DNA of 64,000 nucleotides from Streptomyces cavernicola. GTDB taxonomy: Bacteria > Actinomycetota > Actinomycetes > Streptomycetales > Streptomycetaceae. Under the pieces are notes generated by a model. The model saw only the letters and a program-made list of their open reading frames with translations. It was not told where the DNA came from and did not search any database. The stretch is from contig NZ_JASCIQ010000001.1 in assembly GCF_029968035.1 (NCBI RefSeq), forward strand, positions 1 through 64,000, written 5' to 3'. The position numbers and the translations under genes are program-made. Positions 17,649-26,214 of the stretch are shown here, piece after piece (positions within the stretch are counted from its first letter, which is position 1; each line of letters begins with the position of its first letter).

Positions 17649-18349
17649 CCACTCGGCGCACCACCGCAGCCCGCCGTGCGACTCCTCCTGAGCCCGGTGC
17701 TGTCACGCATGTGGACCGCATCGAGGCGCTGGTGCGCGCCGGGATCCACGCGGGCACGTACCCGCAGGGGTCACGGCTGCGGGAGCGCGAACTCTCCGAC
17801 GCGCTCGGGGTGTCCCGCATCCCGGTGCGCGAGGCCCTCGTGCGGCTCGCCGCGGAGGGGCTCGTGGAGCTGTCGCCGCGGCGGGGGGCGACGGTGCGCC
17901 GGCTCACCCTCAGGGACGTCGACGAACTCTTCGACCTGCGCCTCAGCCTGGAGGTGTTCGCGGCCCGGCGGGCGGCCGAGCTGAGCTGGCAGGGGCATGC
18001 GCTGCCGGGGCTGCGGCGGGTCATGGACGAGGCGGAGTCCGCGACACGGCGGGACTGCCCCGCCGACATCGCCGCCGCCAACACCGCGTTCCACGCCGAG
18101 CTGATCACGATGACCGGGAACCGGCTCCTGCGGGCCTCCCTGCAACCCTCGCTCGGCCTGATGCACTGGCTGTTCCGGCTCACGTCGACGGCGGGGAGTC
18201 CGCGGCTGCACTGCGAGGAGCACAAGAACATCTGCGCTGCGGTGTACGCGGGCCGCCCGCAGCTCGCCGAGGCCCTGGCCTACGCCCACATCGACTCCCG
18301 CCGAGAGGCCACGCTGCAACGCCTCAGCGCGGTACTGCCTGCGGAGTAG
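17645..18349 (+). CDS. GntR family transcriptional regulator (FadR/VanR-like, FCD domain)
   Basis: 234-aa regulator. The winged helix (about residues 24-90) contains GSRLRERELSDALGVSRIPVREALVRLAAEGLV, a textbook GntR motif. A helical FCD-type effector domain follows, with DLRLSLEVFAARRAA and later NTAFH and CEEHKN metal/ligand-type histidines. Its GTG overlaps the amidohydrolase stop. It probably controls this pair and the divergent opp operon in response to the transported compound. Confidence 0.88.
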   Translation: MTTRRTTAARRATPPEPGAVTHVDRIEALVRAGIHAGTYPQGSRLRERELSDALGVSRIPVREALVRLAAEGLVELSPRRGATVRRLTLRDVDELFDLRLSLEVFAARRAAELSWQGHALPGLRRVMDEAESATRRDCPADIAAANTAFHAELITMTGNRLLRASLQPSLGLMHWLFRLTSTAGSPRLHCEEHKNICAAVYAGRPQLAEALAYAHIDSRREATLQRLSAVLPAE

Positions 18350-18359
18350 CCCGCTTCCT

Positions 18360-18670
18360 CCCCCACCCCGCCCCTTCCCGAAAGACCTGCGGCCGGCTCC
18401 TGGGGGCCAGCCCCCGGAACCCCCGCTCCTCAAACGCCGGAGGGGCTGGATTTGGGGGGGGTGCCCCGTCAGGGCCGCGGGGAACGGCGCGACCAGCCAC
18501 GACGGCGCGGCAGCCGAACAACAACCGGGGCACGGGGCGGAGCCCCGACAGGGGCGCGGGGAACGGCGCGACCAGCCACGACGGCGCGGCAGCCGAACGA
18601 CGGCCCGGGGGTGCGGGGGCGGAGCCTCCGGGGGCCGTCCGGCGAGGACTTCGGGAAGGGGCGGGTCAGG
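18360..18670. repeat. Dispersed intergenic repeat, copy 1
   Basis: The whole gap between the GntR gene and the convergent membrane-protein gene is repeat. A CCGCCCCTTCCCGAAAGACCTGCGG block and a CTCCTCAAACGCCGGAGGGG block are followed by two copies of the GGGGAACGGCGCGACCAGCC block. The same blocks recur at five other gaps in this window. Confidence 0.75.
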
Positions 18671-18677
18671 GGAAAGC

Positions 18678-20060
18678 TCACCAGCCCGTCAGCAACAGGT
18701 GGTTGACCGTAAGCGCCAGCACCCCCTGCACGGCGAGCCAAGGCCGGGCCCGGGGCAGGAATGCCCCGGCCGCAAGCAGCCATGTCGCGAACGGCAGCCA
18801 GATGCGTTCCGTCTCCGCCTTGCTCATGCCCGAGAGATCGGCGATCAGAAGGGCGAGCAACGCCCCGGCGAGGAGAAGCCCGAGCGCCCCCCGCCCCCGC
18901 CGCAACCCCGCCACCGTCGCGAACCCCACCACAAGCACCGTGCATGCCAGGTTGGCCCACACCCAGTACACGTAGGGCCGCACCCCCGCCGCCCCCTGGT
19001 AGTAGCGCTCGACCAACAGCCGGTATCCCTCCCACCAGTTGAACCCGTACGCCGTGAACAGCGCGGGCACGACCGCGAGTCCGAGGACGGCGTACGGGAG
19101 CACCCGCAGCCGTGCCCCGAGCCGGCCGAGGAGCAGCACCGCCGCGCCGATCACGGCGATCAGGGTCAGGCCGTAGGAGAGGTAGCAGGTCAGGCCGAAC
19201 AGCAGACCGGCGGCGCAGGCTGCCGTGCGCCGGCCTCGGTCCGTGGTGACCGACAGGGCGAGGAGTGCGAGCGACCACGCGGCGACCGCCGCGAAGTAGC
19301 CGTCGGCGGACGTGCCGGCCCAGACCGCCGCCGGGGCCAGGGCGAGGAACGGGGCCGCGCGGCGCGCCAGTTGCTCCCCGGCGAGCGCACGCACCGTGAC
19401 AAGGACCGCCACACAGCTCGTCGCGCCGACCACCAGACACCACACTCCCGCCCAGCCGCCCCCGCCGAGCCCGATGCGGTCGAGGAGGACGAAGGTGAGG
19501 GGCGCGGCGGGCGGATGCCCCGCGGTGTGCGCGGGCCAGGGGGCGGGCGAGTCGGCCAGGATGTGGCCCGTGAACCCCCGCAGTGCCTCCGGGATGTTCT
19601 GGAAACGGTCGATGACCTGCAGATACTCGTACTTCGTGGTGAGCCTGCGGGCGATGCCCCAGTGCCAGCCGTCGATCAGCGCGAGGGACCAGACCCACGC
19701 CGACGCGGCCGCGTACGTCGCGCCGAGCAGCCCGCGCCACGGGAGCCGCGCGGCCAGCGGCGGCCCGTACGCGACGATCAGCACCGCGACGGCGACGGCG
19801 GCCGGGGTGCCGGGGCCCACGTGCGGCAGCCAGTTGGCGTAGAGGGGCGGCCGGCTGACCCGCAGCGTGCCGTCGCGCCGCTCGACGGCGTGGCCGATCA
19901 CGACGGCGGCCGCCACGAGCAGCGCGGCGGCGGCCACGGCGTACAGGTCACGACGGGCACCGAGCCGGTCCTGGCCACGGTCGCGTTCGCGGTTCTCGGG
20001 GCGGGGTTCGCTGCGCACGGAGGGAACGCTAGGCGGGGCGGCGGCCGGTCGGGCGGTCAC
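18678..20060 (-). CDS. Polytopic membrane protein, GT-C glycosyltransferase-like
   Basis: 460-aa integral membrane protein with about eleven hydrophobic segments after a 40-residue basic tail. The large extracytoplasmic loop after the first helices carries WHWGIARR and DRFQNIPEALRGFTGH, consistent with polyprenyl-phosphate-sugar glycosyltransferases of the GT-C fold, though no signature is decisive. GTG at 20060 is used. It is 71 bp from the divergent molybdoenzyme gene, and the glycosyltransferase neighbours support a cell-envelope glycan role (inference). Confidence 0.65.
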   Translation of the reverse strand: MTARPAAAPPSVPSVRSEPRPENRERDRGQDRLGARRDLYAVAAAALLVAAAVVIGHAVERRDGTLRVSRPPLYANWLPHVGPGTPAAVAVAVLIVAYGPPLAARLPWRGLLGATYAAASAWVWSLALIDGWHWGIARRLTTKYEYLQVIDRFQNIPEALRGFTGHILADSPAPWPAHTAGHPPAAPLTFVLLDRIGLGGGGWAGVWCLVVGATSCVAVLVTVRALAGEQLARRAAPFLALAPAAVWAGTSADGYFAAVAAWSLALLALSVTTDRGRRTAACAAGLLFGLTCYLSYGLTLIAVIGAAVLLLGRLGARLRVLPYAVLGLAVVPALFTAYGFNWWEGYRLLVERYYQGAAGVRPYVYWVWANLACTVLVVGFATVAGLRRGRGALGLLLAGALLALLIADLSGMSKAETERIWLPFATWLLAAGAFLPRARPWLAVQGVLALTVNHLLLTGW

Positions 20061-20131
20061 CGGCCGCGACGTCCGCGTTTCGTCATCGTCGCTTCGCCGG
20101 CCGCCGCACCCGCGCGGCCTACCGTCGTGCC

Positions 20132-21391
20132 ATGGCCCGCTTCCCCTCCTCCCCCGCGTTCTGGCGCAGCCCGGTGCGTGGCCCCCGGTTCACCTCGGTG
20201 CTCGGTCTGGTGCTGCTCGCCGGGATGAGCGTGCTGTTCGTGACGGGGCTCCTGTCGTACGCCGCGTACAACCCCGACCTGTCCCAGGTCAACGACCAGA
20301 CGCCGGACAAGGGCCTGTTGGGCTTCTACCTGTTCGCGTGGCCGACCGACCCGCACTGGCTGTACCGGCTCACGCAGGGTGTGCACGTCACCCTCGGCCT
20401 CGCGCTCGTGCCGGTGCTGCTCGCCAAGCTGTGGTCGGTGGTGCCCCGGCTGTTCGCGCTGCCGCCCGTACGCTCCCTCGCGCACGCCCTGGAGCGGCTC
20501 TCGCTGCTGCTTCTGGTGGGCGGCGCGCTCTTCGAGTTCGTCACGGGCATCCTCAACGTCCAGCTGGACTACGCCTTCCCCGGCTCCTTCTACCCGCTGC
20601 ATCTGTACGGGGCCTGGGTGTTCCTCGCCGCGTTCCTCGCCCATGTCGTACTGAAGTTGCCTGCGGCGCTGCGGAACGTACGGGCCCTGCGGGCCGGGCT
20701 TGAGGAAGGGGAGGAACAGCAGGCCGTGTCCGGCACGCTCCTCGCCCCTGATCCCGATCCGCCCACCATGTCGCGGCGGGGCGCGTTCTGGCTGGTCGGA
20801 GGCGGCTCGGCCGTACTGTTCGGCACCTCCGTGGGGCGCAGCTTCGACGGGCCGCTGCGCGAGACCGCCGTGCTCTCCCCGCACGGCGGACCCGAGCCGG
20901 GCACGGGACCGAACGGCTTCCAGATCAACAAGACCGCCGCGTACGTGGGCATCGACCCGCGGGAAGCGGCCCCCGAGGCATGGCGGCTCGTCGTCACCGG
21001 GCGCTCCGGCACCGTACGCCTGAGCCTCGCCGAGCTGCGCCGACTCCCGCTGCACAGCGCGGCGTTGCCCATCGCGTGCGTGGAGGGCTGGTCGACCGCC
21101 GACCAGTGGTGGCGGGGCGTACGGCTGCGGGACCTGGCCGCGCTCGTCGGGTACGACGGGCCCGAGGACCCGCCGGACGTCCTCGTGGACTCGCTGCAGC
21201 GGCGCGGTGCGTTCCGGCGGGCGGCGCTGCGCGGCAACCAGGTGGGCGACGCGCGCTCGCTGCTCGCCCTCGACGTCAACGGCGAGCCGCTGAGCGCCGA
21301 CCACGGGCGACCGGCCCGCGTCATCGTGCCCGCCGCGCCCGGCGTCCTGAACACGAAGTGGGTCACCCGGCTCGACTTCGGAGCGCTGTGA
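20132..21391 (+). CDS. Molybdopterin-dependent oxidoreductase (sulfite oxidase-like) fused to a cytochrome b561-type membrane domain
   Basis: 419 aa. The N-terminal about 190 residues form four membrane helices with histidines at HVTLGLALVP and in HLYGAWVFLAAFLAHVV, suitable for heme b ligation. After a linker and another hydrophobic segment (FWLVGGGSAVLFGT) comes a SUOX/YedY-like molybdopterin domain. It has GFQINKTAAYVGID, LPIACVEGWS (the Cys is the expected Mo ligand), and a C-terminal NTKWVTRLDF. The topology implies electron transfer between an extracytoplasmic Mo site and the quinone pool. It is translationally coupled (TGATG) to the next small membrane protein. Confidence 0.85.
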   Translation: MARFPSSPAFWRSPVRGPRFTSVLGLVLLAGMSVLFVTGLLSYAAYNPDLSQVNDQTPDKGLLGFYLFAWPTDPHWLYRLTQGVHVTLGLALVPVLLAKLWSVVPRLFALPPVRSLAHALERLSLLLLVGGALFEFVTGILNVQLDYAFPGSFYPLHLYGAWVFLAAFLAHVVLKLPAALRNVRALRAGLEEGEEQQAVSGTLLAPDPDPPTMSRRGAFWLVGGGSAVLFGTSVGRSFDGPLRETAVLSPHGGPEPGTGPNGFQINKTAAYVGIDPREAAPEAWRLVVTGRSGTVRLSLAELRRLPLHSAALPIACVEGWSTADQWWRGVRLRDLAALVGYDGPEDPPDVLVDSLQRRGAFRRAALRGNQVGDARSLLALDVNGEPLSADHGRPARVIVPAAPGVLNTKWVTRLDFGAL

Positions 21392-21864
21392 TGCGCCGCC
21401 ATATGTCTCTTATGTCCCTTGGTCGGCTACGCGCCGTCGTCGGCAATCCGTTCCAACTCCTGCTGCTGGCCTGCTCGTTCGCGCTCGCCGGGTACGCGGG
21501 CGTGCGACTGCTCGCGGGCGAGACGCTGCAGGTGGCGCTCTGGTTCGTCGGCTCGGCGCTGCTGCACGACCTGGTGCTGCTGCCGCTGTACGCGACCGTC
21601 GACCGTGCGGCCGTCCGCTTGCTCGGCGCGTGCGGCAGACGGGACTGGACGCCGTACGTACGGGTGCCCGCGCTGTTGTCGTGCCTGCTGCTGCTCGTGT
21701 GGTTCCCGCTGATCAGCGGGCGGGTGGATGCGCGTTACGCGGGGGCGACGGGGTTGTCCGCCGACGGGTTCCTGGCCCGCTGGCTCCTCGTGACAGCCGC
21801 GCTGTTCGCTGCTTCAGCACTGCTGCTCGCGCTACGACTCCGTCCACGGCGACGCCCCCGGTGA
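21391..21864 (+). CDS. Small membrane protein coupled to the molybdoenzyme
   Basis: 157 aa with four predicted membrane helices and a basic C-terminus (LRLRPRRRPR). The second helix region contains SALLHDLVLLPLY. The ATG overlaps the upstream TGA, so it is probably a dedicated partner of the membrane molybdoenzyme. I do not recognise a named family. An internal ATG a few codons later could also be used. Confidence 0.75.
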   Translation: MRRHMSLMSLGRLRAVVGNPFQLLLLACSFALAGYAGVRLLAGETLQVALWFVGSALLHDLVLLPLYATVDRAAVRLLGACGRRDWTPYVRVPALLSCLLLLVWFPLISGRVDARYAGATGLSADGFLARWLLVTAALFAASALLLALRLRPRRRPR

Positions 21865-21869
21865 CCGGC

Positions 21870-22430
21870 TTTTCCTTCTCCCCTCCCCGCCCCTTCCCGA
21901 AAGTCCTCAGCAGACAGCTCCGGGGGCTGCACCCCCGGCCCCCGCTCCCTGGGGCTGCCGCCCCAGAACCCCACCACGGGCTCCGCCCCGGACCCCATCC
22001 CGGGGGCCAGCCCCCGGAACCCCCGCTCCTCAAACGCCGGAGGGGCTGAATTGAGCGGGCAAGGGGTGGATTTGCGGGGCAGGGGGTGGGTTTAGCGGTG
22101 CAGGGACTGGATGTTGCAGGGCAGGGGCTGAGCCTTGCGGGCTAGGGCTGGGCCGAGTGCCCCGACAGGGGCGCGGGGAACTGCGCGACCAGCCACGACG
22201 GCGCAGCAGCCAAACGACGGGCCCGGAGGCACGGGGCGGGGGCGAAGCCCCGACAGGGGCGCGGGGAACTGCGCGACTAGCCACAACGGCGCAGCAGCCG
22301 AACGACGGCCGGGAGGTGGGGCCTGGGGCGGCAGCCCCGGAGAAGGGGGTCCGGGGGCAGAGCCCCCGTAGCCGTCCGTCAGGCCACGCGGCGGCAGCCG
22401 CATATCGGGCACAGCCGGGAAGGTGCGGGG
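21870..22430. repeat. Dispersed intergenic repeat, copy 2 (longest)
   Basis: The 586-bp convergent gap is filled with repeat blocks. These are CCCCTTCCCGAAAGTCCTC, several GGGGCTGCCGCCCC-like palindromes, CTCCTCAAACGCCGGAGGGGCTGAA, and two copies of the GGGGCGCGGGGAACTGCGCG block (about 22165-22225 and 22250-22310). It ends with AGCCGCATATCGGGCACAGCC, which recurs at 29145. No gene is seen. Confidence 0.8.
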
Positions 22431-22450
22431 AGGGGACAAGCACGGCGCGC

Positions 22451-23074
22451 TCAGCGATCGCGCCGCACCCCACCCCGCACCCGCGACAACTCCGCCGCAA
22501 AACGCCCGCTCGGCGCGCGCGCCGCGACAGCGACCGCGTCGGCGGCCGTGTCGACGTCCCGCAGGCACGGCAGATCCCGGACCCGCAACCCCGCCCCGAC
22601 CAGCCGCGCACGCTGCACGACCCCGGTCTCGGCGGCCGACATCGGCACGCCCCGTACGAGCGAGGGATCGGGCTCCGCCATACCCAGCGCCCAGAAGCCC
22701 CCGTCCTCCGCAGGCCCGAACACCGCCTCGCCGTAGGTGAGTTGGACGTCGAGGAGCGCGGGCGTGACCTGCGGGGTGTCCATCCCGATGAGCAGCGCGG
22801 GACCCGTGCAGGCGGCGAAGGCCCCGGCCAGGCGCTCGTCGAGTCCGCCGCCGCACTGCGGCACCACGTCGAAGCCGGGCGGCAGCCAGCGGCCGGGGCG
22901 CCCTTCGAGGACGAGCAGGCGTCGGCGGGCCGGGGTCGCGGCGACGGCGTGCAGGGTGTCGGCGAGCGCGGCCTCGGCGAGGAGTGCGGCCTGCGCGGGC
23001 GTGAACGGCGGGGTGAGCCGCGTCTTGACCCGCCCAGGCAACGGCTCCTTGGCGATGACGATCAGGGTGTTCAC
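22451..23074 (-). CDS. DUF2064 / TIGR04282-type glycosyltransferase-like protein
   Basis: 207-aa GT-A-fold protein. It starts NTLIVIAKEPLPGRVKTRLTP, the family hallmark, and has LLIGMDTPQVTP (metal/nucleotide loop) and FGPAEDGGFWALG. Family members accompany GT2 enzymes and are thought to transfer or activate sugars, but biochemical roles are poorly known. It follows the GT2 gene with an ATGA overlap. Confidence 0.85.
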   Translation of the reverse strand: MNTLIVIAKEPLPGRVKTRLTPPFTPAQAALLAEAALADTLHAVAATPARRRLLVLEGRPGRWLPPGFDVVPQCGGGLDERLAGAFAACTGPALLIGMDTPQVTPALLDVQLTYGEAVFGPAEDGGFWALGMAEPDPSLVRGVPMSAAETGVVQRARLVGAGLRVRDLPCLRDVDTAADAVAVAARAPSGRFAAELSRVRGGVRRDR

Positions 23075-23820
23075 CGTCCGGCTCCGTTCCCGCGGGTCTG
23101 CGAGGGCGACGGGGGCGGTTCGGCGAGGACCTTGCGCATGTCCCGTACCGCCTGCCAGGTCCCGCGCCAGGTGCCGGTCACCTTGGAACGGCCGGCGCGC
23201 GGCAGGTACGGCACGTCGTGCTCCGCGATGCGCCAGCCCGCGTCGGCGGCGCGGACGACCATCTGCAGCGGGTAGCCGCTGCGCCGGTCGGTGAGGCCGA
23301 GGCCGAGCAGCGGCGTGCGGCGGGCGGCGCGCAGCGGCCCGAGGTCGTGCAGGCGCAGGCCGGTGCGGCGGCGCAGCGTGCGGGCGAGGGCGAGGTTGCC
23401 GAGGCGGGCGTGCAGCGGCCAGGCGCGCCGGGACGACGGGCGGCGCCGCCCGAGCACCAAGTCAGCCTCTTCCGCGTGCAGTTGGCGTACGAACGGGACG
23501 AGCAGCGACGGGTCGAGCGAGGCGTCGCAGTCGCAGAAGCAGACGACGTCGGCGGTGGCGGCGGTCAGGCCCGCGTGGCAGGCGGCGCCGAAGCCGCGGC
23601 GCTCCTCGCGGACCACGGTGGCCCCGTGCGCGCGGGCGATCTCCGCCGAGCCGTCGGTGGAGCCGTTGTCCACGACGAGGGCGCGCCAGCCGGCCGGGAT
23701 GCGGGCCAGCACCCAGGGCAGGGCCTCGGCCTCGTTCAGACACGGCAGGACCACGTCGACGTCGGCGACCGATGCGGCAGCGGGGACGGCGGCGGCGCTG
23801 TGCGGGGATGAGGGCGTCAC
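23071..23820 (-). CDS. Glycosyltransferase family 2
   Basis: 249-aa GT2 enzyme with VVLPCLNEAEALPWVL, VVDNGSTDGSAEIA, RGFGAACHAGLTAA and the DXD-type CFCDCDASLDP, followed by RRSGYPLQM. It lacks a membrane domain, so it is dolichyl-phosphate-mannose-synthase-like rather than processive. GTG at 23820 is chosen because TAGGGTGG precedes it by five bases; another GTG lies three codons upstream. It is first in a two-gene operon with the DUF2064 gene and divergent from the response regulator. Confidence 0.83.
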   Translation of the reverse strand: MTPSSPHSAAAVPAAASVADVDVVLPCLNEAEALPWVLARIPAGWRALVVDNGSTDGSAEIARAHGATVVREERRGFGAACHAGLTAATADVVCFCDCDASLDPSLLVPFVRQLHAEEADLVLGRRRPSSRRAWPLHARLGNLALARTLRRRTGLRLHDLGPLRAARRTPLLGLGLTDRRSGYPLQMVVRAADAGWRIAEHDVPYLPRAGRSKVTGTWRGTWQAVRDMRKVLAEPPPSPSQTRGNGAGR

Positions 23821-23944
23821 GTCGGCCACCCTACGGAGCCGAATCCGGCATAACGGGCAGCTGCTCCTTACGGAACGCGGACGTCCACCCCGGCCCCGCC
23901 CTCCGCGGGCGACGCCCGCCCGCGCCCGGTGCGAGGCTGTGGGC

Positions 23945-24730
23945 ATGCAGCAGCCGTACGAACCCGCCTCGGGCCCGGCCACCGGCGACCGGCCCCTGGT
24001 CCTGGTGGTGGACGACGATCCGACGGTCGCCGAGGTCGTCGCCGGCTACCTGGACCGCGCCGGATACGCCGTGGACCGCGCCGCCGACGGGCCCACGGCC
24101 CTCACCCTGGCCGCCGCGCGCCGCCCCGACCTGGTGGTGCTCGACCTGATGCTGCCCGGCATGGACGGCCTGGAGGCGTGCCGCCGGCTGCGCGCGCACG
24201 GGCCGGTCCCGGTCGTCATGCTGACCGCGCGCGGCGACGAGGACGACCGCATCCTCGGCCTCGAAGTGGGCGCCGACGACTACGTCACGAAGCCGTTCAG
24301 CCCGCGCGAGCTGGTCCTCAGGGTCGCGTCCGTGCTGCGCCGGGCCCGGCCCGCCGAGGGCGCGCGTCCGCTGAGCGCGGCCGGCCTCACCGTGGACCCG
24401 GCCGCGCGCCGCGCCACCAAGGACGGCGCCGAACTCGCCCTGACGCTACGGGAGTTCGACCTGCTCGTGCACTTCCTGCGGCACCCGGGCCGGGCCCACA
24501 GCCGCGAGGAGCTGATGCACGAGGTGTGGGGCTGGGAGTTCGGGGACCTGTCCACGGTGACCGTGCATGTGCGCAGGTTGCGCGGCAAGGTCGAGGAGGA
24601 CCCGGCCCGGCCGCGGCTGATCCGGACGGTGTGGGGCGTCGGTTACCGCTTCGAGCCGACGGAGACCACGGCGACCACGGCGACCGTGGCGACCGTGGCG
24701 GACTCCGACTCGCCGCTGGGGGACGAGTGA
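23945..24730 (+). CDS. Two-component response regulator, OmpR/PhoB family
   Basis: 261 aa. The receiver domain has the acidic pocket LVVDDD, phospho-acceptor Asp about 67 in VVLDLMLPGMDG, LTARG and KPF. The C-terminal winged helix has ALTLREFDLLVHFLRHPGR and RTVWGVGYRF. A Thr/Ala-rich tail of repeated ACGGCGACC-type codons follows. It is translationally coupled (TGATG) to the sensor kinase. It is divergent from the GT2/DUF2064 operon, a natural target. Confidence 0.93.
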   Translation: MQQPYEPASGPATGDRPLVLVVDDDPTVAEVVAGYLDRAGYAVDRAADGPTALTLAAARRPDLVVLDLMLPGMDGLEACRRLRAHGPVPVVMLTARGDEDDRILGLEVGADDYVTKPFSPRELVLRVASVLRRARPAEGARPLSAAGLTVDPAARRATKDGAELALTLREFDLLVHFLRHPGRAHSREELMHEVWGWEFGDLSTVTVHVRRLRGKVEEDPARPRLIRTVWGVGYRFEPTETTATTATVATVADSDSPLGDE

Positions 24731-25842
24731 TGCGCGAGATGCTGCTCATCGCCCTGTTCGCCCTGCTCGGCGCGGGCGCGGCCGGACTCCTCGGGGCGGC
24801 GGCGCTACGGCTCCTGAGGCACCGCTCGCTGACGGTGTCCGTCGCCGTGGTGGCCGTGGTCGCCGTGACCGCGATGCTCGCCGGGACACTGGCCGTGGCG
24901 TGGGCGATGTTCCTCTCCCCGCACGACCTGACCGTGGTCACGACGGTGGTCGCGATGGCCGCCGTCGTGTCCCTCGCGACGGCCCTGCTGCTCGGCCGCT
25001 GGGTCGTCGCCCGCAGCCGTGCCCTGCAGCTCGCCGCCCGCTCCTTCGGCGACGGCGGCGAGTACGCCGCCCCCGAGGGCCCGGTGCCCGGCGAACTCGC
25101 CCTGCTCAGCCGCGAGTTGGCGGCCACCAGCGCACGGCTCGCCGAGTCCAGGGAGCGCGAGCGGTCCCTGGAGGCGTCCCGGCGCGAGCTGGTCGCCTGG
25201 ATCTCGCACGACCTGCGCACCCCGCTCGCCGGTCTGCGGGCGATGGCGGAGGCCCTTGAGGACGGGGTCGCCGCGGACCCGGAGCGCTACTTCCGGCAGA
25301 TGCGCACCGACGTGGAGCGGCTCAACGACATGGTCGGCGACCTCTTCGAACTCTCCCGCATCCACGCGGGCGCGCTCACCCTCTCGCTCTCCCGGCTCTC
25401 CCTGTACGACCTCGTCGGCGACGCGCTCGCGGGGGCCGCGCCGCTCGCCCGCGAGCTGGGCGTCCGGCTCGTCGGCGAGCGGGTCGAGGCCGTGCCCGTG
25501 GAGGTCGACGCCAAGGAGATCAGCCGCGTCCTCGGCAACCTCCTGGTCAACGCGATCCGGCGGACCCCGGCGGACGGCACGGTCGAGGTGGCCGTCGAAC
25601 GCCGCGCGGACGGAGCGGTGCTCTCCGTCTCCGATGGCTGCGGCGGCATCCCCGAGCGGGATCTGCCGCGCGTCTTCGACACGGGCTGGCGCGGCTCCGA
25701 CGCCCGTACGCCGCCGGCGGGGGCGGGCCTCGGCCTCGCCATCGTCCGCGGCATAGTCGAGGCCCACCGGGGCCACGCCACGGTGCACAACATCCCCAAC
25801 GGCTGCCGCTTCGAGGTGACCCTCCCCACCGCCGAGCCCTGA
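24730..25842 (+). CDS. Two-component sensor histidine kinase
   Basis: 370 aa. Two to three N-terminal membrane helices with almost no extracytoplasmic loop, a HAMP-like segment, then HisKA with WISHDLRTPLAG (phospho-acceptor His160). The ATPase domain has an N box (LLVNAIRRTP), VSDGCGGIP and GLGLAIVRGIVEAHRG. The short sensor suggests detection within the membrane, e.g. of envelope stress or a lipid-linked intermediate (inference). Confidence 0.92.
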   Translation: MREMLLIALFALLGAGAAGLLGAAALRLLRHRSLTVSVAVVAVVAVTAMLAGTLAVAWAMFLSPHDLTVVTTVVAMAAVVSLATALLLGRWVVARSRALQLAARSFGDGGEYAAPEGPVPGELALLSRELAATSARLAESRERERSLEASRRELVAWISHDLRTPLAGLRAMAEALEDGVAADPERYFRQMRTDVERLNDMVGDLFELSRIHAGALTLSLSRLSLYDLVGDALAGAAPLARELGVRLVGERVEAVPVEVDAKEISRVLGNLLVNAIRRTPADGTVEVAVERRADGAVLSVSDGCGGIPERDLPRVFDTGWRGSDARTPPAGAGLGLAIVRGIVEAHRGHATVHNIPNGCRFEVTLPTAEP

Positions 25843-25849
25843 GCCGCCG

Positions 25850-26210
25850 TGCCTCTTCTCTCTCCCCTCCCCGCCCCTTCCCGAAAGACCTGCGGCCAGC
25901 CCCTGGGGGCCAGCCCCCAGACCCCCGCTCTTCAAACACCGGAGGGGCTGAGTTTGGCGGGGCGGGGGGCCTGAATTTGGCGAGGTGGGGGGCTGAACCT
26001 TGCGAGCCAGGACTGGGCCGAGCGCCCCGACAGGGGCGCGGGGAACTGCGCGACCAGCCACGACGGCGCAGCAGCCGAAAAACAGCCGGGATCCGGGGCA
26101 CAGCCCCGAGAGGCGGGGGCCCGAGGGCGCAGCCCCGGGAGGCGGGTCACGGGGCGCAGCCCCGGGAAGTGGGGGCTCGGGGGTGGCAGCTCCCGGAGCG
26201 GTCCGCGGAG
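25850..26210. repeat. Dispersed intergenic repeat, copy 3
   Basis: Fills the convergent gap between the histidine kinase and the epimerase: a CCCGCCCCTTCCCGAAAGACCTGCGG block, a TCAAACACCGGAGGGGCTGAG block, and the GGGGCGCGGGGAACTGCGCG block near 26033-26085. Several CGGGGCGCAGCCCCG palindromes follow. No gene is seen. Confidence 0.8.
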
Positions 26211-26214
26211 TGCT